A DNA stretch of 64,000 nucleotides from Rugalucina vietnamica (lineage: Eukaryota; Mollusca; Bivalvia; Lucinida; Lucinidae): NCBI GenBank assembly GCA_964017185.1, contig OZ024871.1, forward strand, positions 8,424,214 to 8,488,213, in the 5' to 3' direction. Made by a program: the position numbers and the translations under genes. The notes below the pieces were generated by a model, which was not told where the DNA came from, did no database searches, and saw only the letters and a program-made list of their open reading frames with translations. Shown in pieces: positions 21,296 to 32,987 of the stretch. Positions within the stretch are counted from its first letter, which is position 1, and each line of letters starts with the position of its first letter.

Positions 21296-21394
21296 GATTT
21301 CAACGCGCAAAGTTCGTAGCGCGAAGCACGGCGAGGAACGTCAGCATCCAAAAAACGGTAAATTTACTATATCAAAATCAAACTTATTGCATTT
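21296..21394 (-). pseudogene. Penelope-like RT fragment, part 1 of a split copy
   Basis: It matches the reverse-strand PLE coding region near 10415-10490 (GAGGAACGTCAGCATCC). It is cut off at 21394 by the foldback element. The same copy resumes at 25446. Confidence 0.7.
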
Positions 21395-23141
21395 GAGCCT
21401 GTCCGTGGGAAAAGGTACAAGTTGGTCACAAAATTCAAAATTTAGTTTTTTGCATAAAACAGTAGTTAAATATCATAAGATTAATTTTTAGGTAATTTTA
21501 TAACCACATTTTCAATATAACTAGTAAATGACGTCATCATACGAGATCACCATGGTGACGTTTTTTACAATATTTTATGATTTTTTTAAGAATACTTTAA
21601 AATAGTACGTTTCAGGTGTCAGTGACCTCATTGAAACCATAGAAGATGTATTATAAATGTCAAAGTGGATGCTGGAACCAATTAGCTATTGACTTATTTG
21701 ACAATTTCATTTGAAATTGTATCGTTTCCATGGCAACACTGGTTAATTTTGGGAAATTGGTATGACTTTTGATATAACATCGGTATCTATGTGTCTGTTC
21801 AATACTTAAGCATCGTTTGAATTGAATTAAAGGGATTTGCACAAGCATCACCACCGTCACAGTTGATATTTTTGTTTATGCAAATACACTCATTTGAATA
21901 TTCATAAAGGTAATGCCATTAATATTCATTAAATTGATTTTCCTACCTCAGTTTTTCTGACAAATGACATCATACTTGGATCACATGAGCGCACACTTTT
22001 GTGTTTATTTTATCTGCATGCATGATGCTAATGGTAGCACTTGTTTCAAGTAAGAAGGCAACAACGCCAACAAGGTTAACTTATAGATTTTTAACCTGGC
22101 TGTCGCCATGGTAACCTTAGATTGTCATTATTCAAAATAAAATCTCATGAAAATTGTAAATGTACCACAGTGTAATCTAATTTTGAAGCACCCTTAGTAT
22201 TTAGTTACAAGACTAATACCAAACTTAAGCTAATAATGCTCTAAAAACCAAGATATGCAAATACAGATATGTAAATGAGCTCATTTGAATATTCATATAT
22301 AAGTTTTAAATACATGTATTTAAGAACTAACACAAATCACAATGCTAAAATGTAAAAATAGTAACGAAAAGATTATGTGAACATGCAAAGCGCACTGGAA
22401 GAACATTCGTCGTACTGAATTAATGGAGGTTTATGGCAAAAATGTGTATTGTGATTATTGCTGAAAGCATCTCAGTTTTATTTTTATTTACATCATCTCA
22501 TCATTACCATGGCAATCAATGTTATAGCGAGGTGCTGCTTAAACATCATCGATACAGATCAGGTCATGTCAGGCCAGCCGGCTATAACTTTGTTGGACTT
22601 TTTCCTATCACGGAGATGATTGATAATCTCCCAAAAATAGATAAATCCAACTTGACCTCAGAAATAGGCTAGGGTTTTCATTATTAATATACAAAACTCT
22701 GGTAGCACAGGTCAGCAAGACATATAATCTGATCATTAATTCCAGGCAAATTTGCACTTTTTGACGCGTGTTTTACGTGAATTTTATTCTTTGCATGTGG
22801 TGTAACTCTCTTAGAAATATAAACCAAACATATATGACTTATATGGAATATATTTTGTTGAGTGTCTAATGCGCACCAGAATCTAAAGGAATGGTGTTTT
22901 ACAAAGCCAATATCACTTGCGTTGCTTTTTTGCATGCTTGGTATACTTCTTGATTCTCTGTGCTCTTGCATATACAAGCGAATAATTGATAAATGTTTAG
23001 ATGTGTTTATATGTGTAACATGCATTAATTGTCGCAATTCGTTTTGTTGTGTGATTTCTCAGGTCCAAATTGATGTCAAAGCAGATATAATGTATTACAA
23101 TTGACAAATTAAAATGCAACTTCAGATTTTCAGTGATGTAG

Positions 23142-23480
23142 TTTGGCACCCAGAGATCTCCATCGCCGGTCAGCTTTTTGTATCTGTGAGTCCTCGTTTT
23201 TGATTCATCATGGTGGTTATCATAATTGATTTGTTTGTCCTTGATGATTCATTGACTAGTTAGAGATTCACCATGAGGACTGAACAAGTAACTAAATGTT
23301 GTGAACCATTGCAGAGGATAAGGGTGAGGTCAGGGCCTGTGAAACGTGTTTAATCCCCCTGTTATTTTATATTATTGATCGTTCCAAGGCGATACTTCTT
23401 TTGTGGTTCTCATTGTCTTATGCTTTGGTGTTTAATTGCTGTGCTGTTTGCACCTTACATGTCTGTACGTTTTCATATAA
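23142..23480 (+). mobile_element. Penelope-like 3' non-coding fragment nested in the foldback element
   Basis: It matches the PLE 3' region from GGCGCCCAGGGATCTCC onward (compare 8753-9085), through TTGACTAGTTAGAGATTCAC, and stops before the usual terminus. About 85% similar by eye to PLE-2. Confidence 0.75.
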
Positions 23481-23914
23481 CGGCATTGAACGATAGCCAC
23501 TTAATGTTTAGTACATGTATACTTAAACGCAAACATTTCGCAACACTTATACAATGCAAATTTCTTCTTATTGACTGAAACATTTCTTTCGGTGTAATTA
23601 TGATTTACAAATCCAGTTCTTTGCCTCGCATACAACATGATACTCAGAACGGTGTGACTTAGGTTGCCGAGAAAACGTCAAAACTTCGATGTTGGTGCAA
23701 CACCTTACATTGTATGCGAAAATGAAAATTCAACCAATGTTTGTTTTCAAAAGCAAAAAGGACAGTAAACACAAATTTGGAAATTTGATGAACCGGTAAA
23801 ACATTTTTTTCTGAATGTTTGCAAATTTATGTTAGGTTTGTGCATCATCAGACATGTATATAGATCAGGATCGGCTAGGTCTTATGTTGGTATTAACTGT
23901 CTTGCTTTTATCAA

Positions 23915-23922
<8 letters not shown>

Positions 23923-23946
<24 letters not shown>
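23923..23946. repeat. (ATT)n microsatellite
   Basis: About eight ATT units. Confidence 0.9.
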
Positions 23947-23947
<1 letters not shown>

Positions 23948-24377
23948 TTAGATCAGCTCATTTATAAAACACATCTTGTCATAATCTGATGTGAAAAGAT
24001 ATCAGTTACAGACATGGTTGCCATGCCCCTCTGGCAATGATTTTCAAAATAGCTTCGCGAATGTCATCTACCTTTTATTATGGCCAAGTATATGCATTTC
24101 TCCCTACATGCATTTCTCTGTAATTTGAATATTTTGAGTGTAATGCCCTAACAAAGTAAGATGTTCTTGGGTGTGTGCGTATGACTTATACAAATTTGTG
24201 TTGTGGGAGTTTGAAGTCTTGCTTTAATTTTAAATTTACATACTCACTTGCACACATAACAGCATATAATACTCAGAGATAAGGATGCCGTAGTATCTAT
24301 ACACATTACATAGGAATTAAAAATAAAATGTTTGTCTTTGAAAATTCAGGAAACAGTAAGTTCACTTATTTGGATAA

Positions 24378-24383
<6 letters not shown>

Positions 24384-24414
<31 letters not shown>
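24384..24414. repeat. Poly-A tract
   Basis: 31 consecutive A within the foldback element, with no retroposon body upstream. Confidence 0.9.
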
Positions 24415-24418
<4 letters not shown>

Positions 24419-24515
24419 ATTAAAATTTGACATTGTATCTGCTTTGAAATACAAAGTGAAATAATGACAATAGCAAGTAGCCGTTTGTATCGTTAGCATG
24501 TCTTATGAAACATTG

Positions 24516-25235
24516 GTTGCCATGGAAACAGAAATGCTTTAACACTGCTAACACAAATATACTTACTCGTGTTTTGCATCATAATCAACTTTTACATCTA
24601 AGGTATTTAGACGATTACCTATAACATTTTGGTATGATTTTTGCATTTTAATAATATTTATGTTCAACTAATGACTAAAATGGTAAAAATGCTATATTTC
24701 AATGAATATTCATGATTATGCAAATGAGTTTATTTCTTTATGGTGATATAATGATATAGAAAATTTATTCTCTTTAATCTGTATCCAGTTTTGCTAAAGT
24801 GAATTGAGTATTAAGTAAGTTATGGTTGAATAATCATTTGCTATGTCAGCTCTGTCTTTGATACATGGGTTACCATGGAAACATAATTCTTTAAATATGG
24901 TATATTACCTATCTTGATTTTCTTGTATTTTGCAATGGACAATGTTCTAAAATATTTATAGCTGGTATTTAAGTACTGACGCCTTGTATTTGACATTGCC
25001 TTTAAGTCTAAAGTCAAAATAATATGAAAAAGTTAAAATAAAAATGGATTATTAATGAATATTCATGAATATGCAAATAAGCTAATTCAACGCTACTATC
25101 AAAATAATAAAGGGCATTCACTAACCTTTCATTTGATACTATTTTTAAGAAAATACATTAGGTACAAGTATAGATATCACAGTTTACTATTTGCGATTTC
25201 ACTTCTAAAATTGTGCTACTGGTTGCCATGGCAAC
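24516..25235. promoter_or_regulatory. Array of RFX X-box-like and octamer motifs (353-bp period)
   Basis: GTTGCCATGGAAAC at 24516, GTTACCATGGAAAC at 24869 and GTTGCCATGGCAAC at 25222 are spaced exactly 353 bases apart. ATGCAAAT occurs at 24718 and 25071, also 353 apart. The left half has GTTTCCATGGCAAC at 21724, GTCGCCATGGTAAC at 22102 and ATGCAAAT at 21878 and 22255. The RFX X-box consensus is GTNRCC-N(0-3)-RGYAAC and ATGCAAAT is the POU octamer. Binding or function is inference. Confidence 0.5.
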
Positions 25236-25445
25236 ACAAATGATCTTGTGTTGCTATTAGTAACAGACCTAATATCACTCAGATTGATATGCTGAACAAT
25301 ATTTGCATCAATGCGAATTAATTTCAAAGGCTGAAAGGTAGTTTTGATAAATATATGACCAATAAATGACATTAATTTTTTTAAAATGAATTTTCCAGAA
25401 AATTAGAATTTGTGCCAACTTGTACCTTTTCTCACGGACAGGCTC

Positions 25446-26093
25446 ATTTATCATTAAAAAGAAACAAATCCATTTGCAATAGAAAGATGTAAACCTAAAA
25501 AGATGTCTTCAGAATAAGGATTGTCAATGTTCAAATGGTCAAAGAGGTACCTAGAAGTCGAATTAAAAGCCTCGATAACAGCTTGGTTGTCATGGTTAGG
25601 AGAATCCATGATATTTCTTTCGTAGCAGTATAAAATAAATCAGCTACGAGAGGGGTGCAATTTGTACCCATCGGAATTCCAACAATTTGTCTGTATCACT
25701 TGGTTCCGAATCTAATATTAATATTATCCAGGAAATAGGATATGGCGTTGCATACATTCTGACATGACCAACGTGTATATCGACTTTAGTCAGAGGAAGT
25801 GTAAAACGTATTTTCTTTAATCAGATTATGTAGCAATGTGGTATACAGAGTAGAAAAATTGTATGTGGACAAACTCGTCGCACTTCAGTTTGCTGAGCAC
25901 CTCGTCAAACTTTTTATTGACCAAAGCCAATTTTTATTTGAAGTTTGAAGTTTGAAGTTACACCGTCTCACAGTATCGTATGTCATGAGATTTGATAGCA
26001 GTGAGACAGGAAGTTAATAATTTAGAAAGTTCAGTGGTAGTACAAAAACTAGACTTTGCAATAAATCTAGACTTCACTATAAAATTAAAAAGA
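25446..26093 (-). pseudogene. Penelope-like RT fragment, part 2 of a split copy
   Basis: It continues the copy interrupted at 21394. On the reverse strand it passes from the region after YLDD, through the YLDD block itself near 25540 (with VPLDHLN-like changes) and the IPMGTNCTPL block near 25655, into the upstream TTELSKLLTSCLTAIKSH region around 26000. Stops and indels are frequent. Confidence 0.7.
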
Positions 26094-27294
26094 CTTACCA
26101 GGCGAAATGTCGTTAAAGCAGCGATCAACATCGCGAAGTTGAGTGAAAGTGTATGATTTATAGACACACCTTAAAAGCCTGTATATAGAATCTTGATGTC
26201 ACCCGACAACTCAGCACCGTTTTACCGTTAGAAGTTGACAGAACTGTTGAAAATAAAGTGATCCGCAGTTATGCAAAGCCTGTGTTGGTTCGAACATACA
26301 TTGCGAGAATCTCACCCCTTGGTTCTTTGTATCAAGGTAGCCATATATTGTAACTGAATACTCACTCACTCCAGGCGTGCAAGCGGTTTACTCTATGTAC
26401 GAAAGTATACATGTCAATAAACATTAAGTAGCCCGTCTGTGGTTCTTGTTGTTGTTTCTTTCAGTGCGGTAAGCTGTGTGCCGTGGCTGTGTTGGTTTTG
26501 CCGTTAGCTTTAGCCGTAGAGTGACCAAATGACCAAGGCGTTTGGATAGTTTAAAACTTTTGTAGTCTTGCCTACCGCTTTTTTTGAATTATATGTTTAT
26601 TATTGTTTCTTCATTAAATTGTTTTCTTATTATGAGCCATGGTTTTGAGAACACTTGTTCCGACTGTTCTTTCATATTAACTACATTTATGTGTTTTATC
26701 TTAAAAGCTTGAAGCTTTCAAATTGGGATTCAGTCTAAAATACAGTACAGTTGTCGCAATGCTTTCAGCGTACGCGCACTCGTGGTGGCGCGTAGGGGAT
26801 TATCTTCACTCGCGAGTGACTCGCAAGTGACTCGCAAAGTACGCGCAATCTTGCGCGATCATCTCGCAAACGCGCAAAACCATTTGTCAAACACGCGCGA
26901 CGTGAATCAGATATGCGCGATTTACACAATTTAAACAATCTTGCTTGTAAGGTGTGTTGTAAAAAATGTTTCATGTAGAATTTTCATGCCCGCCTGATGT
27001 CAACATGTATGTCAATTGATTACTGTCTGATCCATCCAAGTATTCATACTTAATACGTGTAGATATACTTCGTACAAAGGTAGTACAAAGCGACTAGGTT
27101 AAAGATACATGTAGAATATTCGTCTGACCCGAAGAAAATTTATACACTGTATATTTTCTATAATATAAATAATGAGAAGAAAATAGTGTAAATAGAAGGT
27201 CTGCGGTGAGCCCCCTCACATACCTTAGCTATCCCAAATACAGGTATGGAGAATATTTTTTCTATTAAACCAAGCATTCTTTTCTCAATCTACA

Positions 27295-27476
27295 GATACA
27301 GATACAAGTAGGCAATGATCAGGAAAAGGCACAATCAGAAGGAAATTCTTACTCCAAAAACCGAGGTAGGAAAAAACAAAATGACAATTAGGTACTCATA
27401 CTTAGAGAACATATCGTAAGTCGAGTGAGCAGCTACTTCCCAATAGGTGGCCCCTCAGTTACCCGAACTTAACTAA
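27295..27476 (-). mobile_element. Penelope-like 3' terminus nested in the TA-flanked element
   Basis: A reverse-strand copy of the last ~180 bases of the PLE (GATACAAGTAGGCAATGATC, then CTCCAAAAACCGAGGTAGG), moderately diverged. Confidence 0.75.
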
Positions 27477-27477
27477 A

Positions 27478-27757
27478 CATCACGAACACATTTCAGTGTA
27501 ATGTATACTCACTTGAACCCCACTTTTCTAATAGCAAAACTGGGGTATACAGTGGTTTACCTAATTTTCTAATTTTGGCTCCAAAACATAGATCGTAGGT
27601 AATCGTTAGAACCGCCTCGCCTCGCGGAGGCGGTTCTAACGTATACCCACATTCTATGTTTGAGCAAAATAAGAAAAGTAAACAAAATCTACAGAAAATT
27701 TTCAGTTTTTACAACTTTGGAAAAATCAGTATATTACATGGGCATGTTTTCGTAATG
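27478..27757. mobile_element. MITE-G, near full length
   Basis: The outer ends are similar to other copies and the right end is GGGCATGTTTTCGTAATG. The core is a strong hairpin around GAACCGCCTCGCCTCGCGGA with the AACATAGAT...ATCTATGTT-like arms. It is nested in the CAGTACAG element. Confidence 0.85.
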
Positions 27758-28349
27758 ACTATAAAAACGTGCACTGTAGTTGTTCGGTCTTCGTGGTGAA
27801 TCTCTAATCACCATTGGATTTAAACACACAAACATGTACAGTATGTCGTGTTTGTATATTTATATGCAGCCGTAAAACCAACTTGTTACAACATAAATCT
27901 GTGTTTTTTTGATTTGTGGTTTTACATCCCGATTAACAATTTAAGTTACACGAAAAACAAAAATTATAAAAAGCAGGAAAATATAAATAAAACTCCAGCA
28001 AGTTCATATGCGAATACTAGTCTAAACTGTTTGCGCGCAAGCAATTTTACGCGTGGGCTGTGGTTTAATTTACGTAGATGATGGTAAAAGTAAGATGACC
28101 AAGATGAGCCTCAATCATTTTTTTCATTTGATAAAAATGACTTGTTATGCTTCAAACAATTTTGATGATTGACTAACAACAACTCACTGTCGTACAGTAG
28201 TCTGGGTAATTGGCTAGCCTGTACTTCACAGTGAACAATTGTTTTGTTTTGTTTTGTTTTATGTCCGAAATAGCCCCAAACATAAAGGACAAAACAACTG
28301 ATTAATAGTCAAACGTATATGTAGTTGTAGTAAAATTGAGCGTCATTTA

Positions 28350-28352
<3 letters not shown>

Positions 28353-28383
<31 letters not shown>
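28353..28383. repeat. Poly-A tract
   Basis: About 31-34 A, inside the TA-flanked element. Confidence 0.85.
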
Positions 28384-28386
<3 letters not shown>

Positions 28387-28667
28387 GAGCAAAAAAGTAG
28401 TAATTTACAAATACTTTTATAAGCACATGTACTTGAATGTTATAGTGCAATGAATCACGTCACGCATCGCGCAAAGATCCATGCGCGATGCGCGACGAAC
28501 CAAAAGAACTTTGCGCGTCACTCGCAAACTGTATTATGTAAAACTTGCGCGTCACTCGCGAGTCACTCGCGAGTGACGCGCGAGTCACTCGCAAAACGTT
28601 TTTAGAAGGGATTAAAAAATTTTGCGCGTTGCGCGATCGCTCAAAGCATCGTGACAACTGTACTGTA

Positions 28668-29117
28668 CCACACTTAATAAACACCAAGATTTCACCATTG
28701 CCTGTTCAAGTGTTGCCATGTTCGGATGAAATGAAAGTTTTCGATACGACGGAGATAAAGTTGTCTACTCCTCTATGAGATTAGATATCAGTCTACCGGG
28801 GGTTAAATATTGGCGAGTATGCTTCTTTATTTCATAGACGTTACCAGTGTTTAATCCTCGTTTCTGCTTTGTCGTTATGCTTTATTTGTTGTTTTCTGTG
28901 CTGTTTCATTAACGTGCCGTGCAGAAGACTTAGGACGAAGAGTAATATTGATGTAGCACTGTCATGGCATTCGATTTATTTATGTAAGTTCTTTTAAGAC
29001 GCATTTCGTTTTGTTTTGGAACTGAAGTGTCTGGCTATCAACAGCTCGTTATATCGTTTCCTCAATTGTATTAGTTTCCCCTCACTCAAATGATGCAAAT
29101 GATGCATGTACAGGTTC
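28668..29117. other. Unassigned sequence left of the tandem array
   Basis: No gene or repeat recognised. The homology to units B and C begins at about 29118. Confidence 0.5.
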
Positions 29118-29399
29118 GGCGTTTCAGGTCTTTAAGGCCCCTGTTTTTATGAGACACTCTGGACCTCCCATGTAACTGGCATACTAGCTTATTTTACTGT
29201 GACTGATATGAATATACAAATCAATTATTTTACCTAATTCATTATTAAGAGGTTTTTACTTAATAATGCATGAGTCAAAGATGTTATCTATTATGACTTC
29301 CCACGTATAGGATTATATACATTTGTTGTCTTGTTAGTTCATGGATGGCACCATTATTGAATATCGAATCGAGGCTGTATGCAAGCATTTGACTGACTG

Positions 29400-30951
29400 T
29401 CACATTAGCATACACGTGTTAAATGATAAGAAAATATAGAATCAGTATACAAATGAAAAAAAAAAAAAAAAAAAAGAAGCATGATGCACCATTTTCCTGT
29501 CCAATTCGTGCTGCAATTTTAACATTTAACGTAAGCCTTGACAAATCAACTCAGCTCCAATTTTACAATTTCACACTGGTCAATCTATACGTTGCATTGC
29601 CGGGGTCTACGCGGACTTGCCGGGGATTGATACGCTGATTTTTGGAATAAAATGGCGGCCAACAATAAACAAACTGCGGAAGTGGTACATATTATCCTGC
29701 TTTTCTTCAGTTATAGTTTATTCCAAAACATCTCGTATGCCAAAGGGACTATACAATTACATCGGAAAGACGTGCGTGGCATGTACTTGGTGATTTATTT
29801 AAGCATTTAGGAATACATTCGAGTACCGATACGGTGGGTGGGACGATTTTGAAGATTTCTTGTAAATTCACGACTTTCAAATGATATAGTTTTCATCTGT
29901 TCTACTTTTCTTTCTGCACGAGTCATCATTTGGCCCCATAGCATCGGAAACTAGCAACAGTAGGGAAGAGGTATTTGATTTTTGAAAAATATCTCGAAAA
30001 ATATTGTTGAACGCCGGAGCTGGCGGAACCATGTGCTACGCGGTTTGCCAGGTACCTTTTTTAAGCACCTGGTATACTGAATAAAAATAAAACTGAGATC
30101 CTTTAAGAGCAGTGAGCATATTAATGAGAAATACGTCCAAATACGTCCAAAAAGCATCAGAATTACCAATCCTTCTTTTACAGCATGCCAGCCAACCATT
30201 TCCCTCTACTATCTAAAGCGAATGGAACTACTTTTTGACCATCAACACTGCCTAAAAACGGGCATGTTGCACTCCGCGCCCACACTCGTTCTCTGCACTG
30301 CCTTTAATTGTTGCCAAATATCGCCGAAACTACATGTAACTTGATGATGACGGTGTCTTACTAGTGCATATTCAGAATAGAAACAGAGTACCTTTGTGAT
30401 ATAGGCTGTAATAAAATCAGAAGTTTGAAACGTGTTGCAGACCCCGTTAAGGAGTTTGAAACGTGTAACACATACAAACTAACAAAGAGAATATCTACGT
30501 ACATGTGGCAGAGAAACTCGTCACATGCCTAATATACACTCTATAAGGTATTTCTTTGGCACCACTATACTGGAAGCGCTTCCGAAAGTACACATTATTG
30601 ACTCGGATACATAGATTGTGAAACATCGAAAGGCGCCATTCTCATGACGTCAACGTCACTTACGGAAAATTAAGATTTTTAGCTTACCTGTCTTCATTCG
30701 TTGACAAATACCGCCGAAAACAACCTGGTAGTCAAGAACTTTTATTTTACTTTTTGACTCACAATATAAAAACGAGACTATATTTAGTTGTTGTTTTTTT
30801 TAATCTATGGATTAGTTCTCTTGTAAACGGCGCTCATGTGCAAAAAGCGACGCGTTTTTATTACTTTCCCATTACGTCACGTACAACTTAAGGCATTTTT
30901 AGCCATTTTAGGGTAGCGGTTTGCGGGAAAACCGACCTGGTAACCATGTTT
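29400..30951. other. Unit A sequence without recognised genes
   Basis: It contains a short poly-A at 29457-29475. A sentence-like block, AAAACTGAGATCCTTTAAGA..., occurs at about 30085-30130 and again at 34605-34650, so these two points share an uncharacterised repeat end. No exon is supported. Confidence 0.5.
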
Positions 30952-32843
30952 TTAGCTCACCTGAGCCGAAGGCTCACAGGTGAGCTTATAGTATACCCAT
31001 GCTCCGGCGTCCGTCCGTCGTCCGTCGTCCACCATTTTCAAAGATCTTCTCCTCTGAAACCACTTGGCCAATCAAAGCCAAACTTCATGTGGAGCATCCT
31101 TAGGAAGGGGGAACGAAAGTTTATATAAATGGTCCAGGTCACATGACCAAGATGGCCGCCATGGCTATAAATAGCAAAAACCTTTAAAAATCTTCTTCTC
31201 CAGAACAAGTGGGTCGATTTCCACGAAACTTGGTATGTAGCATTGAGGACGCGGGCCCATCATAGTTTATATAAATGATGACCCTAGGATGACCTTGACC
31301 TATTTTATGGCAAGGTCAACTTAGGTCGCCAATGCATTTGAATGGGAAAAAATGGTAAAATGCTATTTAATGGGTAAAACTTACTGGGAATAGGCAAATG
31401 GACAGAAGATTAATGTTAATGGAAAATTTTAGCCCCTGGGGGGTTGTCTGCCCCTGCCCTGGGGCTATAAACATGTATATGACCATAATATTCAAACATC
31501 TTCTCCCGTGAAACCGCTTGGCCAATCAAAGCCAAACTTCATGTGGAGCATCCTTGGGAAGGGGGAAAGAAAGTTTATATAAATGGTCAAGGTCACATGA
31601 TCAAGATGGCCGCCATGGCTATAAATAGAAAAAAACCTTTAAAAATATTCTTCTCCAGAACCAGAAGGCCAATGATTTTGAAACTTGGTGTGAAGCATCA
31701 GTGACTAGAGCTCTACAAAGTTTATATAAATCATGACCCTGGGATGACCTTGACCTATTTTACGGCAAGGTCAACATAGGTCGCTCATGCATTTGAATGG
31801 GGAAAAGTGTTAAAATGTCATTTGTAGGGAAAAACTTGCAGGAAATGGGCAAATGGACTTATGATTGATGATTCTGAAAAAATTTGGACCCCAGGGGTCT
31901 GTCTGCCCCCACCCCGGGGCAATATACATGTGTATGACCAAATTATTCAAACATCTTTTTCTCTGAAACCGCTTGGCCAATCAAAGCGAAACTTTATGTG
32001 GAGCATTCTTAGGAAGAGTGAATGAAAGTCTATATAAATGGTCAAGGTCACATGATCAAGATGGCCGCCATGGCTATAAATAGCAAAAACCTTTAAAAAT
32101 CTTCTTCTCCAGAACCAGAAGGCCTATGATTTTGAAACTTGGCATGAAGCATCAGGCAATGGAGCTCTACAAAGTTTATATAAATCATGACCCTGGGATG
32201 ACCTTGACCTTTTTTACAGCAAGGTCAACTTAGGCCGCCCATGCGATTGAATGGGAAAAAATAAGAAAATGTCAATTAATGGCAAAAACTTGCTAGGAAT
32301 GAGAAAATGGACAGAATATTCATGTTTATGAAAATGTTTTTGGCCCAGAGGGTTGTCTGCCCCTGCCCAGGAGAATTCTTAGGAAGAGTAAATGAAAGTT
32401 TGTCAAGTTGGTCAAGGTCACGTGACCAAGATGGCCGCCATGGCTATAAATAGCAAAAACCTTTAAAAATCTTCTTCTCCAGAACCAGAAGGCCTATGAT
32501 TTTGAAACTTGGCATGAAGCATCAAGCAATGGAGCTCTACAAAGTTTGTTTAAATCATGACCCTGAGATGACCTTGACCTTTTTTACGGCAAGGTCAACT
32601 TAGGTTGCCCATGCATTTGAATGGGGAAAATTTTTACAATGTCATTTGAAGGGCAAAACTTGCAATAAATTGGCAAATGGACTGATCATGAATCTTTATG
32701 ATTTAAAAAAGAAATTGACTCCAGACGTTGCTCTGACCCTGCCCTGGGGTTATATACATGTATATTACCATTCTAGTCAAACAAGTTTATTGGTATATAT
32801 CTCAGGTCTCAGGTGAGCGTTTACAGGACCATTGGTCCTCTGG
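30952..32843 (+). mobile_element. TRE copy 3 (best preserved)
   Basis: The left terminal hairpin is AGCTCACCTGAGCC-GAA-GGCTCACAGGTGAGCT. The right end is CTCAGGTGAGCG, then AGGACCATTGGTCCT and CTGG. Four ~450-bp monomers start near 31031, 31488, 31942 and 32376, the last truncated at its start. Each carries GCCAATCAAAGC-type, RGGTCACATGAYCAAGATGG and TGACCTTGACC words in a fixed order. No ORF. The hairpin-plus-CTGG right end is reminiscent of Helitron ends, but the left end and target site do not fit well. Confidence 0.85.
31290..32580 (+). promoter_or_regulatory. Repeated ERR/NR5A-like, E-box and YY1-like motifs in TRE monomers
   Basis: TGACCTTGACCT (complement AGGTCAAGGTCA) occurs at 31290, 31745, 32199 and 32569, each followed after about 10 bases by AAGGTCAAC in the opposite orientation. 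Each monomer also has CAAGATGGCCGCCATGG, containing the YY1 core, preceded by GTCACATGAY. In the last monomer this becomes GTCACGTGAC (32417-32426), a perfect E-box palindrome that overlaps TCAAGGTCA. These are matches to known vertebrate/insect consensus sites; binding in this animal is inference. Confidence 0.45.
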
Positions 32844-32987
32844 GTTTTTTTTATTACAAAAATCGATAGATATAAATGTTTTCTCTAAAATATAAAACAA
32901 TAAAAAAATCTATGGATCAGCAACTTTATGGTTCTTTACCTTAAGCAGTGGATCAAAATCATAATTCTGAAAAAATAAAACACAAAA

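Larger units (their letters stand above)
21395..25445. mobile_element. 4.05-kb foldback element with X-box/octamer monomers
   Basis: Terminal inverted repeats of about 31 bases start GAGCCTGTCCGTGGGAAAAG at the left and match the right end with one mismatch. The element is flanked by ATTT on both sides and splits a PLE copy that reads on continuously across it. The interior has inverted arrays of long monomers: period 353 bases at the right (24420-25420) and about 377 at the left (21600-22500). Monomers carry GTTRCCATGG-type palindromes and ATGCAAAT. No transposase-like ORF is seen, so it is non-autonomous. The GAGCC start and 4-bp ATTT duplication link it to the MITE-C family. Confidence 0.8.
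26743..28665. mobile_element. TA-flanked inverted-repeat element (Tc1/mariner-like ends), non-autonomous
   Basis: Ends read CAGTACAGTTGTC at 26743 and its complement GACAACTGTACTG ending at 28665, with TA on each side. The inverted repeat continues for about 30 bases with a few mismatches (ATGCTTTSAGCG). CAGT ends with a TA duplication fit the Tc1/mariner superfamily. Both subterminal regions are CpG-rich arrays built from ACTCGCGAGTGA-type words (26795-26960 and 28470-28640). No transposase is visible. A PLE fragment and a MITE-G are nested inside. Confidence 0.75.

Noticed and set aside
24384-24414. Poly-A tract as the tail of a processed pseudogene
   Set aside because: No coding-like or gene-like sequence precedes it and no flanking direct repeats were seen.
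28460-28778. Overlapping Arg/Ser-rich frames on both strands near 28460-28778 and 26765-26974
   Set aside because: They are translations of the CpG-rich ACTCGCGAGTGA arrays at the ends of the TA-flanked element, mirror images of each other, not proteins.
30952-32843. TRE classified as a Helitron because of its 3' hairpin and CTGG end
   Set aside because: The left end does not start TC after an A, and the copies are not clearly inserted between A and T; left unclassified.
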